From positions 90,157 through 154,156 of the forward strand of contig JAIXPM010000265.1 of assembly GCA_027486275.1 (NCBI GenBank): a stretch of DNA of 64,000 bases, written 5' to 3'. The position numbers were made by a program, and so were the translations under genes. The stretch is from Sphingomonadales bacterium. Its GTDB lineage: Bacteria > Pseudomonadota > Alphaproteobacteria > Sphingomonadales > Sphingomonadaceae. The notes beneath the pieces are model-generated. The model did no database searches and had not been told where the DNA came from. It saw only the letters and a list, made by a program, of their open reading frames with translations. How positions within the stretch are numbered: position 1 is the first letter of the stretch; each line of letters begins with the position of its first letter. Positions 7,638-16,849 of this stretch are shown piece by piece.

Positions 7638-8280
7638 AAGCCACCAGACGGTTGTCGGGCATTCCCGTTGAAAGCCCCAGTTCCCTGCACAGCCGTGCTG
7701 CGAAAACCCCCGGGTTTGTGATTTCGCGGATGCCGGCATAATTGTTGCGTTCGCCGCTATAGTCGCGCCGGTCGCGGCAGCGGCGAAAGAGGATCTCGCC
7801 GTTCTGCGAGAAGCCGCCGCAAGAGATCTGGACATAGAGTTCGTCGCTGTGGAGCGTCACCTCGCCGCTGACGGCCGGGCCGCCTGCGTTCGACCGTATG
7901 TCATAATCGCTGCGCTCATAGCCAAGAGCGTCGGCAAGGGCGATGAGCGCGCGACGCGCCTCGCCATGAAAAAGCTTCTTGGCGTCCTGGTCGTAGGCAA
8001 CGCCTCGATAGGCGAGGGTCACCAGAACGGGTTTGCGGCGAAGGTCGCTGATCTCGCTCATGCACTGCTGTTTAAGCGTGCTGTCGCTCTCGCCCTGGCT
8101 GTTGGCGATGGCTCCGAGGTGGCGAGCGAGCAGGATGACGGCCGGGTCGCTGTCGGCTTGTTTGCCGGCGCGCCTCGTGTCCTCGATGGCAGCCTGCAGG
8201 CCGTGTAACGCACCGAGAAGTGTCGTCAGCGCTGAAGTGTCGAGCGCCTGCTGGTGGCGAAAGGCGATATCGTAGTTCAT
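7636..8280 (-). CDS. hypothetical protein (214 aa)
   Basis: A 214-residue soluble protein, 'MNYDIAFRHQQALDTSALTTLLGALHGLQAAIEDTRRAGKQ' onward. It has a helical first half and a second half of short strands ('AVSGEVTLHSDELYVQISCGGFSQNGEILFRRCRDRRDYSGERNN'). No known domain is recognised. The ATG is preceded by AAGAGGAGAAC, a very strong ribosome-binding site. It lies 108 nt from the small gene upstream and 57 nt from the GHKL ATPase downstream in the same minus-strand run. It probably belongs with the ArdC-GHKL cluster as a conserved plasmid protein of unknown role. Confidence 0.6.
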   Translation of the reverse strand: MNYDIAFRHQQALDTSALTTLLGALHGLQAAIEDTRRAGKQADSDPAVILLARHLGAIANSQGESDSTLKQQCMSEISDLRRKPVLVTLAYRGVAYDQDAKKLFHGEARRALIALADALGYERSDYDIRSNAGGPAVSGEVTLHSDELYVQISCGGFSQNGEILFRRCRDRRDYSGERNNYAGIREITNPGVFAARLCRELGLSTGMPDNRLVA

Positions 8281-8388
8281 GGTTGTTCTCCTCTTATGAT
8301 GGCGCCGCCGACAGCGGTTCTGCCGACGGCGAAGGGGCCGAGTTGAGGGAAATCTCGCGCGATCAAGCGCTTGGGGCTCGATCGACGA

Positions 8389-8571
8389 TCAGCTTTCACT
8401 GACGATGGATATCCGCAGGCGTTCTCCCGTGTTCACCAACACGGTGATGTCGCCGGTCGACAGGTCCTGATCGACAGGCGTGATCGCGGGATCGAGTTCG
8501 GAGAGCGTTTGTTCGAGATAGGAGCCGATGCGTTCTGCGATCGACTCTTTGGGCTGGTTCGCTTTGGTCAT
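8389..8571 (-). CDS. hypothetical small protein (60 aa)
   Basis: A 60-residue acidic protein, 'MTKANQPKESIAERIGSYLEQTLSELDPAITPVDQDLSTGDITVLVNTGERLRISIVSES', predicted as one helix followed by two strands. No family recognised. It starts 14 nt after the ArdC stop with AGACGTAAT before the ATG, consistent with an operon member. The amphipathic N-terminal helix suggests a small binding partner, which is inference. Confidence 0.55.
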   Translation of the reverse strand: MTKANQPKESIAERIGSYLEQTLSELDPAITPVDQDLSTGDITVLVNTGERLRISIVSES

Positions 8572-8585
8572 ATTACGTCTACCGA

Positions 8586-9551
8586 TCAGGCAGCGATCGC
8601 CAGCGGTTCTTCGCTGTCATCGTCTTCGGTGTCGGCACCGACCTGTTCATTCGTGTTGAGAAGATAGGTGGCCGCGGTTTCGGCCTTGGCCGCGGCGGAC
8701 AGCAGCGCCTTTTCGTCGTCCTTCAGGATCTTGATCCAGGACGCGATATAGCTTGCATGATTGTCGAGGTGCGTTACCGGCAAGCCCAGATTAGCGCCAA
8801 TAATGCAGGAACTTAGCTCTGCAACAAGCTCTTCGCGGGCGTACTTCTCACTTCCGAAGCCGCCTTCCATGTCACGATTCAATCGCGACTTGTGCCCCGT
8901 CCAGTGGCTGAGTTCATGGGCTGCGACCGCCCCATATTGGGCATAGCTCTCGAAGTCCTGCCAGTCGGGCATGTTGATCACGTCGAGCGACGGGATGTAG
9001 CAGGCGCGGCTGCCACCACTGATGATCATTGCACCTGTTGCGGCGATGAACGCATCGATCTCGGCGCGGTGTGTTTCGGGCGGGCGAACTCGCGGTTCCG
9101 GCGGTACGACGAACCGGTCCGGCAAGCCGTCGATCTGACCGACGTTGAAGACGTTGTAGGTTTTGAGGACGCGCCGTTGTCGGGTCTGATCCTCGCCGGT
9201 GGCAGGGTCCTGCTCGGTCTTGCCGTAGGATTTGTAGAAGACGGCGATGGTACTCTTTTCGCCCTTCCGCACTTGCCCGCCGAGTTCGGTGGCCTGGCGG
9301 TAGGTCATCCAGGTCGGCATGGTGAACCCGCGCTGTTCGGCGACGTGCCAGAGCCAGATCGTGTTGATGCCGCGATAGGGTTTGCCGCAGGCGCGCAAGG
9401 GACGCTCGATACTGGCTGCAGACGTCCAAGGCCGCCGCCACGGGCTGGTGCCCTCTTCGAGCTTCGCGATGATCGCATCGGTGATCATGCGTGCAGGTGA
9501 TGCGGTTTCGGCGCGGGTGCGCGGCGCGGTGCGCTTATGGCGGAATGTCAT
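8586..9551 (-). CDS. ardC: ArdC-like antirestriction protein (ssDNA-binding + zincin)
   Basis: A 321-residue protein with the two-domain ArdC layout. The N-terminal about 150 residues match the DUF1738/ArdC ssDNA-binding region ('PWRRPW', 'PYRGIN', 'WMTYRQATELGGQVRKGEKS', 'FNVGQIDGLP'). The C-terminal metallopeptidase domain carries HELSHWTGH at residues 212-220, with H212, E213 and H216 as zinc ligands and catalytic base, and a further 'EELVAELSS' helix. ArdC of plasmid pSA protects incoming single strands from host nucleases and restriction, so it acts during conjugative entry. Here it stands between the helicase and a small acidic protein. Its leader holds a purine-rich box 59 nt upstream. 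Confidence 0.88.
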   Translation of the reverse strand: MTFRHKRTAPRTRAETASPARMITDAIIAKLEEGTSPWRRPWTSAASIERPLRACGKPYRGINTIWLWHVAEQRGFTMPTWMTYRQATELGGQVRKGEKSTIAVFYKSYGKTEQDPATGEDQTRQRRVLKTYNVFNVGQIDGLPDRFVVPPEPRVRPPETHRAEIDAFIAATGAMIISGGSRACYIPSLDVINMPDWQDFESYAQYGAVAAHELSHWTGHKSRLNRDMEGGFGSEKYAREELVAELSSCIIGANLGLPVTHLDNHASYIASWIKILKDDEKALLSAAAKAETAATYLLNTNEQVGADTEDDDSEEPLAIAA

Positions 9552-9610
9552 GGCGGGTCCTCTGGCGTTGTCGCGCCGCCGGGATGGTCGGGCGCAACCC
9601 GGCCACCGCC

Positions 9611-9623
9611 ATCTTTCCTCTCG
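9611..9623 (-). promoter_or_regulatory. purine-rich leader box (copy 2)
   Basis: Minus-strand CGAGAGGAAAGAT, 59 nt before the ardC ATG. It is followed by a GCCGGG...CCCGGC hairpin between the box and the start codon. Confidence 0.5.
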
Positions 9624-9654
9624 CTTGCTGTCGCCCGCCGGGGTGCGTCATTGC

Positions 9655-12600
9655 TCAGGCGGCTGCGTCCAGCTGCTCGGCGATGCCCGTCAGTGTGGCG
9701 ACAATGGCCTCGGCGCGGTCGACCGGCAGGAACAGCCGGGTCTTGTAGGCGATGATCTCGGTGAAGCCGCCGAGCGACTTGTACCAATCAAGCTTCTCGG
9801 GCGTGTAGCCGAGAAGTTCGATGCGCTTGCTGTTGTTGACCAGTGACGTCTTGATGGCGAGCTTCGTACCGGGGAGTTCGATACGTCTTCCGTTCGAGAG
9901 GGCCGCCGCGATCAGCGCTTCCGGATCGACGTGGACGATGATGGCAATGCCGAGCTTGGTCGCGAGGTCGCCGAGATCGGCATCGGGAACGATACGGCCG
10001 AGCCAGGAGGCGCCGTTTCGGTCGGCGATCCGCCAGACCTGGACATGATCGCGCGGCAGCTTGTTCCAGATCGGCAGCAACAAGCCCGTGGCGACGTTGA
10101 CGGTCTCGATCTCCATGCGCTCGGCTGCGGTGATCGCTTCGGCACGCCAAAGGCTTTCGAAAACATCGCGTTCGATGTCCTCCCAATGGCTCTCGCCAAG
10201 CGCGTCCCAGGTAATGCGTTCGGTCTTCGTTGGCCGCACAAGCTGGACGAGGTGGACGACTTCGCCGTCATCGGCCATCATGCTGACGGCCGGGATCGCC
10301 GTCGCGACCATTCCCGAGCGCTGGTTGCGCAGAAAACGCGCGTCCCTCCAGCTGCCCGCCCGGTCCATCATGCCTTCGAACGAAAGGACACGAGGCCGGA
10401 AATGTAGCTCGAGCCGCAACAGATGCGTCTCGGCACCGGTGTCACGATCGGTGTTGAGATGGTGGCGCTCGAGTTCGACGATCCGCTCGGCGACAATGGT
10501 CTCGACCCCAACATCGAGCTTGCCGGCCTGGCGCAACGCGTCGACCCGGGCTTCGACCAGCGCCAGATATTCCTCGAACACGGCGTTCTGCAGCGCGATC
10601 GGGAACGCGAGCAGCCGATTGAGCCAGCGCTGGATCGGCGGCAGGTCTTCCTTCAGGCCACCGCCATCCTCGTCGAGGAGCTTCAGCCCGGATTTGCGCT
10701 CGAATTCGGCAAAGCTGATGCTGGTCAGCTTGTTACCATAGAGCAGCTTGTACCAGCGGGTCAGCGCTTCCTTGGCGTGAATGCTTTCGAGATTGTCGGC
10801 GGCGTCGAACAGGTTCTGGCCGCCGGTCTGGCGCTGCCCGCGGGTCAAAGCCCCCAGGCTGTCGAGCCGCCGTGCGATCGTCGAGATGAAGCGCTTCTCG
10901 CCCTTCACGTCGGTCGTCACCGGGCGGAACAGCGGCGCTGAGGCCTGATGGGTGCGGTGCGAGCGGCCGAGCCCCTGAATGGCAGCATCGGCGCGCCAAC
11001 CCGGCTCGAGCAGATAGTGGATGCGGCGGCGCTGGTTTCTGGCGCCCTTGTCGGCGTGATAGCTGCGGCCGGTGCCGCCGGCATCCGAGAACACGATGAT
11101 CTTCTTGGTGCCGTCCATGAATGCGGACGTCTCGGCGAGATTGGTGCGTGCCGAACGGCTTTCGAGCTTCTGGTCGCCGTTGCGGTCCGTGACGAGGCGC
11201 TTGGTCCGCCCGGTGACCTCGGCAACATGGTCGGCGCTGAAGTGCTTGATGATTTCGTCGAGTGCCGCCGACACCGCCGGCAACGCGCAAAGCTCCTCGA
11301 TCAATCGGTCGCGCGCTGCTTCGGCTTCGCGGCTGATCGCTGGGTTGCCATCGGCGTCGACCGCTGGCCGCGACCGCAAGAAGCCCTCGTCATCCTCGTA
11401 GATTTCCATGGCGCGGGTCGGGAACGCATTGGTCAGATAGTCGATGACATATTCACGCGGGGAGAGTTCGATCTCGAGTGCGGCGCGTTCCTCGGGCGAC
11501 AGTTCGGCCAAGCGGCGGCCGAGCATGGCTTCGGCGGTCGAGACCAGCTGGATGACAACAGCATTGCCGGCAGCGATATCGGCCTCGATCGCCGGGATCA
11601 GGCTCGGCAGCTTCATTGCCGTGAGCATCTGGCCGAAGAAGCGCTGCTTGGTGCTTTCGAACCGGGACAGCGCTGCGCCCTTGGCCTGGCCATTGAGGGT
11701 TTTGCCCGACATGGCGTCAACGATGTTGGTGGCCTCCAGCGCCCGGTCGAGGTTTTGGTGGATGATCTCCCAGGCGTCGCAATAGGTGTCGTAGATGCGG
11801 ATCTGTGCGTCGGTAAGCTTGTGGGTCATGATGTCATATTCGACGCCGTCGAATGACAGCGCGCGGGAGGTGTAGAGGCCGAGCGCCTTCAGGTCGCGGG
11901 CGACCAGCTCCATCGCCGCCATGCCGCCTTCGCGCATCTGCTGCATGAAGATCTCGCGGGTCTCGAAGGCGGTGCCGCTGCCCCAGAGGCCGAGGCGGGT
12001 GGCATAGGCGAGGTTGGCGATCTCGGTGGCGCCGGTCGCCGAGACGTAGAGGATACGGGCGCGGGGAAGCAGGTGCTGGAGGCGCACGCCGCACACGCCT
12101 TGTTCGGAGCCGCGCACCGGGCCGCGCGCGCCTTGGCTGCCAGCGGCATTGGCCATGGCATGGCCCTCATCGAAGACGATCAGCCCTTCGAAGTCGGCAC
12201 CCGCATCAGACGCCATCGCGCCGCCGCTGACCCAGGCGAGGATTTGATCAAGGCGGCTGCCCTTCTCCGGGCGCGATGACCGCATGGTCGCGTAGGTGGC
12301 AAACAGGATGCCGCTGTCCATGCTGACAGGCTCGCCCAGCCCCCAATCGGTCAGGCTCTGAATATCGATGGCGATGCCGCCGAGCGCCGACCAGTCGCGG
12401 CGCGCGTCTTCGAGGAGCGCCGCGGATTTGGAGATCCAGACATGGCGGCGACGACCGCGCGACCATTGGTCCATGATGATGCCGGCGACCTGACGCCCCT
12501 TGCCGGCGCCGGTGCCATCGCCGAGGAAATACCCTTGGCGGTAGGCAGCACCGTCAGCGTGCTCGGTCAGTTGCAGCCCATCCTTGTCGCAGGTGTAGTG

Positions 12601-13989
12601 GCCCGACAGGTCGCGCTCGAAAGACTGTCCGGCATAGACGATGGTCTCGAGCTGGGCGCTCGACAGCGCGGCCGCGGCAAATGCCGGCAGCTGAGGCCGG
12701 TACGACGCCGGCGGCGGCACGATCGAGGCCATCGCCATCGATTCGACAAGCGGGGTCGGGTGGTCACGCGCGGCATCGAAGTCGATGCGGGCAACACGAT
12801 AGGGAACGTAGATGCCGACGGGATCGGCGGCAGGTCGGACGTCGGCGCGGGCGGTATAGGCAAGCGGTCCGGCATCATTGCCTGTCAGGTCGAGTTGCGG
12901 CGGGCGTGGCGCTATCGGCCGGGTAACAGCTTTTGCCGTTGAAGCCAGCAGGCCCCCCGTGCGCGACGGAGCGACGACTTGTGCCTTGGCAACGTGCGGT
13001 GGCAGCAGCTTCGTTGGCAGGATGCACGGCAGCCGCGCCGGTGCCGCATTGATGTGTCGCAGGGCGTCGGCGAAGTGGGTTGCGGTCGCCTTGACCACAG
13101 GGTCGCTGCGGCCGCGATCATAGACGAGAATCCGCACATCGATGCCGGTGCCGTGCTTGCCGTAGAAGTTGCCCTGACACAGCATGTCGAATGACGGCGG
13201 CGTTACGTTCGCCACAGCCGCATATCCGGCAGCACCACTGCCATCAGGGCTGAACCACGACGGCATGATCGCCACGCAGCGGCCGCCTTCGGCAAGGGTC
13301 AGCAAGGCCGCGCGAAGATGGCGGGCACCGGCAAAGGCATCATCACCAACGCCGGCCGAACGTGAATAAGGCGGGTTCATCAGGACAACCGACACCGGTT
13401 CCCGGATTAGGTCATAGATGCGAGCGCCGTCTTGCCGGAGTGGTTTTGAGCCTGCAAAGGCACGCGCGAGCATGCCGGCGCGCTGTTCGTCGAGTTCGTT
13501 TAGCATGACCTTGGCTCCGGCGCGGACGGCGTGCGCGGCGAGCAGGCCGGTGCCAGCTGATGGTTCGAGGACAATGTCGATTCGGGTTAGCCCTGCCAGC
13601 TGTGCTGCGATGAACGCCAGCGGTGCCGGCGTCGAGAACTGCTGCAGGGCGATCTGGGTTTCGGATCGGTAGGTCTGCGTTGGCAGCAGATAGCTGATGC
13701 CTTCGATGGCGCCGAGCGAAGCCTGGGGATTGGCAGGATCGAAGATATGCGCCTTCGGATCGATCTGGAGCAACACCTGTGCCAGCTCGGCCGCGTCATA
13801 GGCATCACGCATCGACCAGTCACCGCTGGCATCGCTCGTCCCGAATGCGTCTTCCATCAAGCCAGTCAGATCCTGGCGCGTGATGGTCGCGCGGGCTTTT
13901 AGTTTGGCGGCAATTGCTTTGGCGACACCGAACAGGCGGTCAGCTTTGCGGTCGGCGGGGTTGACGAGGTCGAGTTGCAGCATGGTCAT
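9655..13989 (-). CDS. strawberry-notch-type methyltransferase-helicase
   Basis: A 1444-residue fusion. An N-terminal Rossmann methyltransferase has EPSAGTG (142-148, SAM loop) and NPPY (205-208, the amino-methyltransferase catalytic motif). After a linker comes a superfamily-2 helicase of the strawberry-notch (SNO) class, with Walker A GDGTGAGKGR near residue 490, DEGH near 605 and a C-terminal helicase lobe ('SDAGGTGRSYHADKGARNQRRR', 'QGLGRSHRTHQ'). Such fusions are common on alphaproteobacterial plasmids and phages. They are thought to act in DNA protection or replication, without an established reaction. I start it at ATG 13989 (MTMLQLDLVNP); the open frame upstream to 14214 lies in the leader and overlaps the preceding gene. 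The leader contains box copy 3. Confidence 0.85.
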   Translation of the reverse strand: MTMLQLDLVNPADRKADRLFGVAKAIAAKLKARATITRQDLTGLMEDAFGTSDASGDWSMRDAYDAAELAQVLLQIDPKAHIFDPANPQASLGAIEGISYLLPTQTYRSETQIALQQFSTPAPLAFIAAQLAGLTRIDIVLEPSAGTGLLAAHAVRAGAKVMLNELDEQRAGMLARAFAGSKPLRQDGARIYDLIREPVSVVLMNPPYSRSAGVGDDAFAGARHLRAALLTLAEGGRCVAIMPSWFSPDGSGAAGYAAVANVTPPSFDMLCQGNFYGKHGTGIDVRILVYDRGRSDPVVKATATHFADALRHINAAPARLPCILPTKLLPPHVAKAQVVAPSRTGGLLASTAKAVTRPIAPRPPQLDLTGNDAGPLAYTARADVRPAADPVGIYVPYRVARIDFDAARDHPTPLVESMAMASIVPPPASYRPQLPAFAAAALSSAQLETIVYAGQSFERDLSGHYTCDKDGLQLTEHADGAAYRQGYFLGDGTGAGKGRQVAGIIMDQWSRGRRRHVWISKSAALLEDARRDWSALGGIAIDIQSLTDWGLGEPVSMDSGILFATYATMRSSRPEKGSRLDQILAWVSGGAMASDAGADFEGLIVFDEGHAMANAAGSQGARGPVRGSEQGVCGVRLQHLLPRARILYVSATGATEIANLAYATRLGLWGSGTAFETREIFMQQMREGGMAAMELVARDLKALGLYTSRALSFDGVEYDIMTHKLTDAQIRIYDTYCDAWEIIHQNLDRALEATNIVDAMSGKTLNGQAKGAALSRFESTKQRFFGQMLTAMKLPSLIPAIEADIAAGNAVVIQLVSTAEAMLGRRLAELSPEERAALEIELSPREYVIDYLTNAFPTRAMEIYEDDEGFLRSRPAVDADGNPAISREAEAARDRLIEELCALPAVSAALDEIIKHFSADHVAEVTGRTKRLVTDRNGDQKLESRSARTNLAETSAFMDGTKKIIVFSDAGGTGRSYHADKGARNQRRRIHYLLEPGWRADAAIQGLGRSHRTHQASAPLFRPVTTDVKGEKRFISTIARRLDSLGALTRGQRQTGGQNLFDAADNLESIHAKEALTRWYKLLYGNKLTSISFAEFERKSGLKLLDEDGGGLKEDLPPIQRWLNRLLAFPIALQNAVFEEYLALVEARVDALRQAGKLDVGVETIVAERIVELERHHLNTDRDTGAETHLLRLELHFRPRVLSFEGMMDRAGSWRDARFLRNQRSGMVATAIPAVSMMADDGEVVHLVQLVRPTKTERITWDALGESHWEDIERDVFESLWRAEAITAAERMEIETVNVATGLLLPIWNKLPRDHVQVWRIADRNGASWLGRIVPDADLGDLATKLGIAIIVHVDPEALIAAALSNGRRIELPGTKLAIKTSLVNNSKRIELLGYTPEKLDWYKSLGGFTEIIAYKTRLFLPVDRAEAIVATLTGIAEQLDAAA

Positions 13990-14041
13990 CGTCCGGGCTC
14001 CTGATGCTGCCCGGTCGGGATTGCCGGGCTGCTCATGCGCT

Positions 14042-14057
14042 GCCCCCTTTCCTCTCC
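14042..14057 (-). promoter_or_regulatory. purine-rich leader box (copy 3)
   Basis: Minus-strand GGAGAGGAAAGGGGGC, 52 nt before the helicase ATG at 13989 and just after the stop of the 70-aa gene. A GCCCGG...CCGGGC hairpin lies between the box and the start codon, as for ardC. Confidence 0.5.
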
Positions 14058-14060
14058 GGG

Positions 14061-14273
14061 CTATCGGTAGAGGTCCGTGATGAACGCGAGAACATGCAGC
14101 GCGACTGTATGGTGCGCACCTTTCTCCCAGGCGGCATGTTGCTTGCTGCCGCGCCGGTACGGGTTGCCATTGCCCATTTCGGCAGCATGGCGGCCGTCGC
14201 ACCAAGCGAGCCATTCGCGGTGCGCTTCGCGTTCCTTCGCCGTTTGGCCATCATGGCCGGCTTTAGGCGTCAC
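14061..14273 (-). CDS. small Rmf/CrpP-like protein
   Basis: I start this gene at GTG 14273, which overlaps the preceding stop by 11 nt and has GGAG 6 nt upstream. An upstream open frame exists but would overlap the previous gene extensively. The 70-residue product contains 'GRHAAEMGNGNPYRRGSKQHAAWEKG'. This is the G-x-x-A...NPY..G(S/T)..H..W..G pattern of ribosome modulation factor (Rmf) and CrpP-like small proteins. Rmf dimerises ribosomes in stationary phase; CrpP-like plasmid proteins have been linked to quinolone tolerance, which is debated. The role here is unknown. It is translationally coupled to the 106-aa gene. Confidence 0.55.
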   Translation of the reverse strand: MTPKAGHDGQTAKEREAHREWLAWCDGRHAAEMGNGNPYRRGSKQHAAWEKGAHHTVALHVLAFITDLYR

Positions 14274-14583
14274 CGTCTGCTCCGCAGTGAACACATAGGC
14301 AGCGCTCTGACTCCTCGACACGGGGCCACTCGTGGCCATTCGGGTCTGAACAACGCGGCGGAAATCCTTCGTTATCGCTTGCAGCGACAGGTGTCCGATC
14401 CGCTTCGATGGCCCACAATCGGCCGTCGCGCAGGTATGCGTCGGCACAGCCGGGATTGTCAGCGTCGCGTTCGTAGCAGACGATTTCACGTTCGAGGACG
14501 TAGCGCTCCGCTTCGTCGAGCGTCTGGAAGGTCGCGATTATCGTCGTCGCGCCGATACCGCCCATTTCCTTGACCTTGAACAT
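14263..14583 (-). CDS. hypothetical protein (106 aa) with Cys motif
   Basis: A 106-residue protein, 'MFKVKEMGGIGATTIIATFQTLDEAERYVLEREIVCYERDADNPGCADAYL...', ending 'ERCLCVHCGADGDA'. The first half reads as a small alpha/beta fold in which the phrase 'ATFQTLDEAERYV' resembles a sporulation-repeat or ferredoxin-like helix. The C-terminal CLCVHC could bind metal or form a disulfide. Not assigned to a family. It follows an intrinsic terminator and has leader box copy 4, so it likely begins a new transcript through the Rmf-like gene and the helicase. Confidence 0.6.
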   Translation of the reverse strand: MFKVKEMGGIGATTIIATFQTLDEAERYVLEREIVCYERDADNPGCADAYLRDGRLWAIEADRTPVAASDNEGFPPRCSDPNGHEWPRVEESERCLCVHCGADGDA

Positions 14584-14630
14584 TCTTACGGATCCCTTCG
14601 ACTGGCCGAAAGCCGACCGCGTTGCAGCCG

Positions 14631-14645
14631 CTCTCTTTCCTTTGA
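14631..14645 (-). promoter_or_regulatory. purine-rich leader box (copy 4)
   Basis: Minus-strand TCAAAGGAAAGAGAG, 47 nt before the ATG of the 106-aa gene and 28 nt downstream of the ParB terminator. This shows that the box can sit in a leader that does not read through from the gene before. Confidence 0.45.
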
Positions 14646-14672
14646 GATCGCCGTCGCCATTGGGTTCTGTCG

Positions 14673-14701
14673 CAAAAAAGGGGCCGCATCGCTGCGGCCC
14701 C
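14673..14701 (-). terminator. intrinsic terminator after ParB gene
   Basis: On the minus strand GGGGCCGC-AGCGAT-GCGGCCCC (14701-14680) forms an 8-bp GC stem followed by six T residues (14679-14674). It lies 21 nt after the ParB stop. This is the clearest Rho-independent terminator in the left half. Confidence 0.9.
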
Positions 14702-14721
14702 AGGTCTTCGCTCAGGAAACG

Positions 14722-16809
14722 TCAGGCAGCTTCTTCGAGGGTCTCCCCGCCTTCGCCGGCAACAGCGCCTACGGTATCGGTCAGGGTGACCTGTGAAGCT
14801 GCCGGTTCATCATCGGGCTCATCGATGGTGTCGTCATCCCCGGCGATCCGGGGAGCGCCATCGGCATTCACCATATCGTCGACAGTCGCCGTTCCGATGT
14901 CGCCGGTGCCTGCCTCACTGGACGTGTCGGCCGCCGTGAACTGCATTTCAGCGGGAACCCAGGCAAGCGCCGCTGCTCGCACACTGGCCTCGACGATGGC
15001 GGTGCCGGCACAGATCTTCTCGGCAGCGGCCGCGATATCGCCCTTCTTGGCGCTGGCGTAGCGGCTCTTCATTTCCGGCCCGCCGATTTCAGCAAGGGTG
15101 TCGAGGATCGCCGACTTGCGGATGCGGCCGAAGTAATTGACCGCCGTCGGCCGCCACCAGGTTGCAACATCGATGCCGAGCGAGCGGCCGAGATGGTTCT
15201 GAAGGCCGGCACTCTTTTCATCGAGCAGCGTCGCCTCGAGCGTGCGGCTGACCGTCCACCCGGCCCAAGCACCGCGCTTGTCGGCATCAAGAGCGCGGAA
15301 GGCGTCGAAGCGGGCTGCCGTGTCACGATGCTCGGTCCAGCTGTGATCGAGCCCGGCATGAAACGCCTGCAGCTGGTCGACCGCAGCGCCCTCGGGCTTG
15401 AACCCGAACGGCGCCCGCGACGGCGCTTCGCCCGACAGTGTCGAGCCGCGGTCATAGCAGTAGTTGCTGCCGGCGATTTTGTCGGCGAGGAGGAAGATCG
15501 CGAGATCCACTGCCGTGGCCGGGTCGCTGGCAATGTGCAATGCCAGCAGTTGCGTGCGCTGAACCGCCAGTTCATCGCGAAGCACCTTGCCGAGCCCGGG
15601 CTCTTCATTCTCCTTGCCGGTGTCGGTCAGACCGCCGGCCGCACCACCATCTTCGGTGACGCGCGCCGTCGTTGGGTCGACATAGACGGTTTCGAACAGG
15701 CGCGGGTTGCCATCGGCATCGACGACGAGGAACGCCGTCGCGGTCGCCTTTGCCTCGTCGCTGATGGCGGCGGTCTTGTTCTCGATCGCCGAAGCCTCCT
15801 CGTTGAGAGCATCGACGCGGTCGCTTTCCTCATCGGTGAGACCTTCTTCGTCTGCCGCTTCCTCGATTGCATCGAGTTCGGCTTCGATCGCCGCGAGCCG
15901 TTCGCGTTCTTCCTCGGTCGGGTCGATCCGCTCGGCCCGGATCGGGCGAAGCGTCTGGGTCTGATCCCATGCCGGTCGGCCATCGAGGACGGTGACGACG
16001 GTGCCGAACCCACCAAGCGCATCGGCGGCGGCTTCCATCTTCTCGGCGGCAAGCGATGCAACGAGCGCGCTGTCGAGCCAGATCTCGTCGGCATCTTTCG
16101 CGAACAGATCGGCCTCGATGCGTCCGCCGGCAGCGACATAGGCGTCACGGCCGACGAGCTTGGCAAGCCGGTGATCCCCGCTGATCGTCTCGTCGGTCAT
16201 CATCCGCCGGATGATGTTCGCATCGTGGCGATGATAGCTGCGGCTCATCTGCTCGAAGACCGCTTCCTGGCGGTCGGTGTCGCTGGTCGTGCCATAGGCC
16301 TGCGCCGCATCAAGGCTGATCGCACCGTCGCGCAGCGCCTCGAAGACGCTGGTTGCGAGACCGGCAAGGCGGATGCGACCTTCAACAAAGCGCGTGGTGA
16401 CACCGAACCGCTTGGCAACGTCTTCGGGACTGGCGCCGTTGACGTCGATGAAGTGGCGGAAGGCCGTGCATTCGTCGGCCGGGTTCATGGGCTGGCGCTG
16501 ATAGTTTTCGGCGAGGCTGGTTTCGCTGGCGTTGCTGCTGTCGTTCAGCACCAGCACCGGGATCGCATAGTCCTTGGGCAGCGCGCCGTCGCCGATCAGT
16601 TCGTGGACGCTGGCAAGTCGGCGGCCGCCGGCGGTGATTTCGAACTTGCCGGTCTTTTTCGGGATACCAAAGCCGATCAGGTTCTGGAGGACGCCGCGTG
16701 CGGCGATATCGGCCTTCAGTTGCGCCAGCAGCGCCGGATTGGCGGCGGTGCGACGAACGTTGGTCTTGCTGAGCACGCAGTTGCGCGCCGGGATCATCTG
16801 GATGGTCAT
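14722..16809 (-). CDS. ParB N-terminal domain protein (large, 695 aa)
   Basis: A 695-residue protein with the ParB/Spo0J nuclease-fold N-terminus: 'VRRTAANPALLAQLKADIAARGVLQNL', 'ITAGGRRLASVHEL', 'SLAENYQRQPMNPADECTAF', then the HTH 'EDVAKRFGVTTRFVEGRIRLAGL' near residues 128-150. Canonical ParB is about 300 residues. The long acidic C-terminal part, with an E-rich coiled coil around residues 290-360, marks the distinct plasmid 'ParB-like' class often found next to ArdC and SNO helicases. No ParA is in the window, so a role in regulation or DNA processing is as likely as partition. I start at ATG 16809 (MTIQMIP); the open frame continues upstream into the primase gene. Leader box copy 5 precedes it. 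Confidence 0.83.
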   Translation of the reverse strand: MTIQMIPARNCVLSKTNVRRTAANPALLAQLKADIAARGVLQNLIGFGIPKKTGKFEITAGGRRLASVHELIGDGALPKDYAIPVLVLNDSSNASETSLAENYQRQPMNPADECTAFRHFIDVNGASPEDVAKRFGVTTRFVEGRIRLAGLATSVFEALRDGAISLDAAQAYGTTSDTDRQEAVFEQMSRSYHRHDANIIRRMMTDETISGDHRLAKLVGRDAYVAAGGRIEADLFAKDADEIWLDSALVASLAAEKMEAAADALGGFGTVVTVLDGRPAWDQTQTLRPIRAERIDPTEEERERLAAIEAELDAIEEAADEEGLTDEESDRVDALNEEASAIENKTAAISDEAKATATAFLVVDADGNPRLFETVYVDPTTARVTEDGGAAGGLTDTGKENEEPGLGKVLRDELAVQRTQLLALHIASDPATAVDLAIFLLADKIAGSNYCYDRGSTLSGEAPSRAPFGFKPEGAAVDQLQAFHAGLDHSWTEHRDTAARFDAFRALDADKRGAWAGWTVSRTLEATLLDEKSAGLQNHLGRSLGIDVATWWRPTAVNYFGRIRKSAILDTLAEIGGPEMKSRYASAKKGDIAAAAEKICAGTAIVEASVRAAALAWVPAEMQFTAADTSSEAGTGDIGTATVDDMVNADGAPRIAGDDDTIDEPDDEPAASQVTLTDTVGAVAGEGGETLEEAA

Positions 16810-16849
16810 GGGATCTTCTCCGATTGACACCCTGCCACCGCGGCAAGGG

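Noticed and set aside
13990..14214. Extension of the helicase gene to the upstream ATG at 14214
   Set aside because: The extra 75 residues are Arg/Cys-rich, overlap the Rmf-like gene and contain the leader box. MTMLQLD at 13989 is the natural start.
15193..16827. 544-codon plus-strand frame opposite ParB
   Set aside because: ParB motifs on the minus strand are clear and the plus frame has none.
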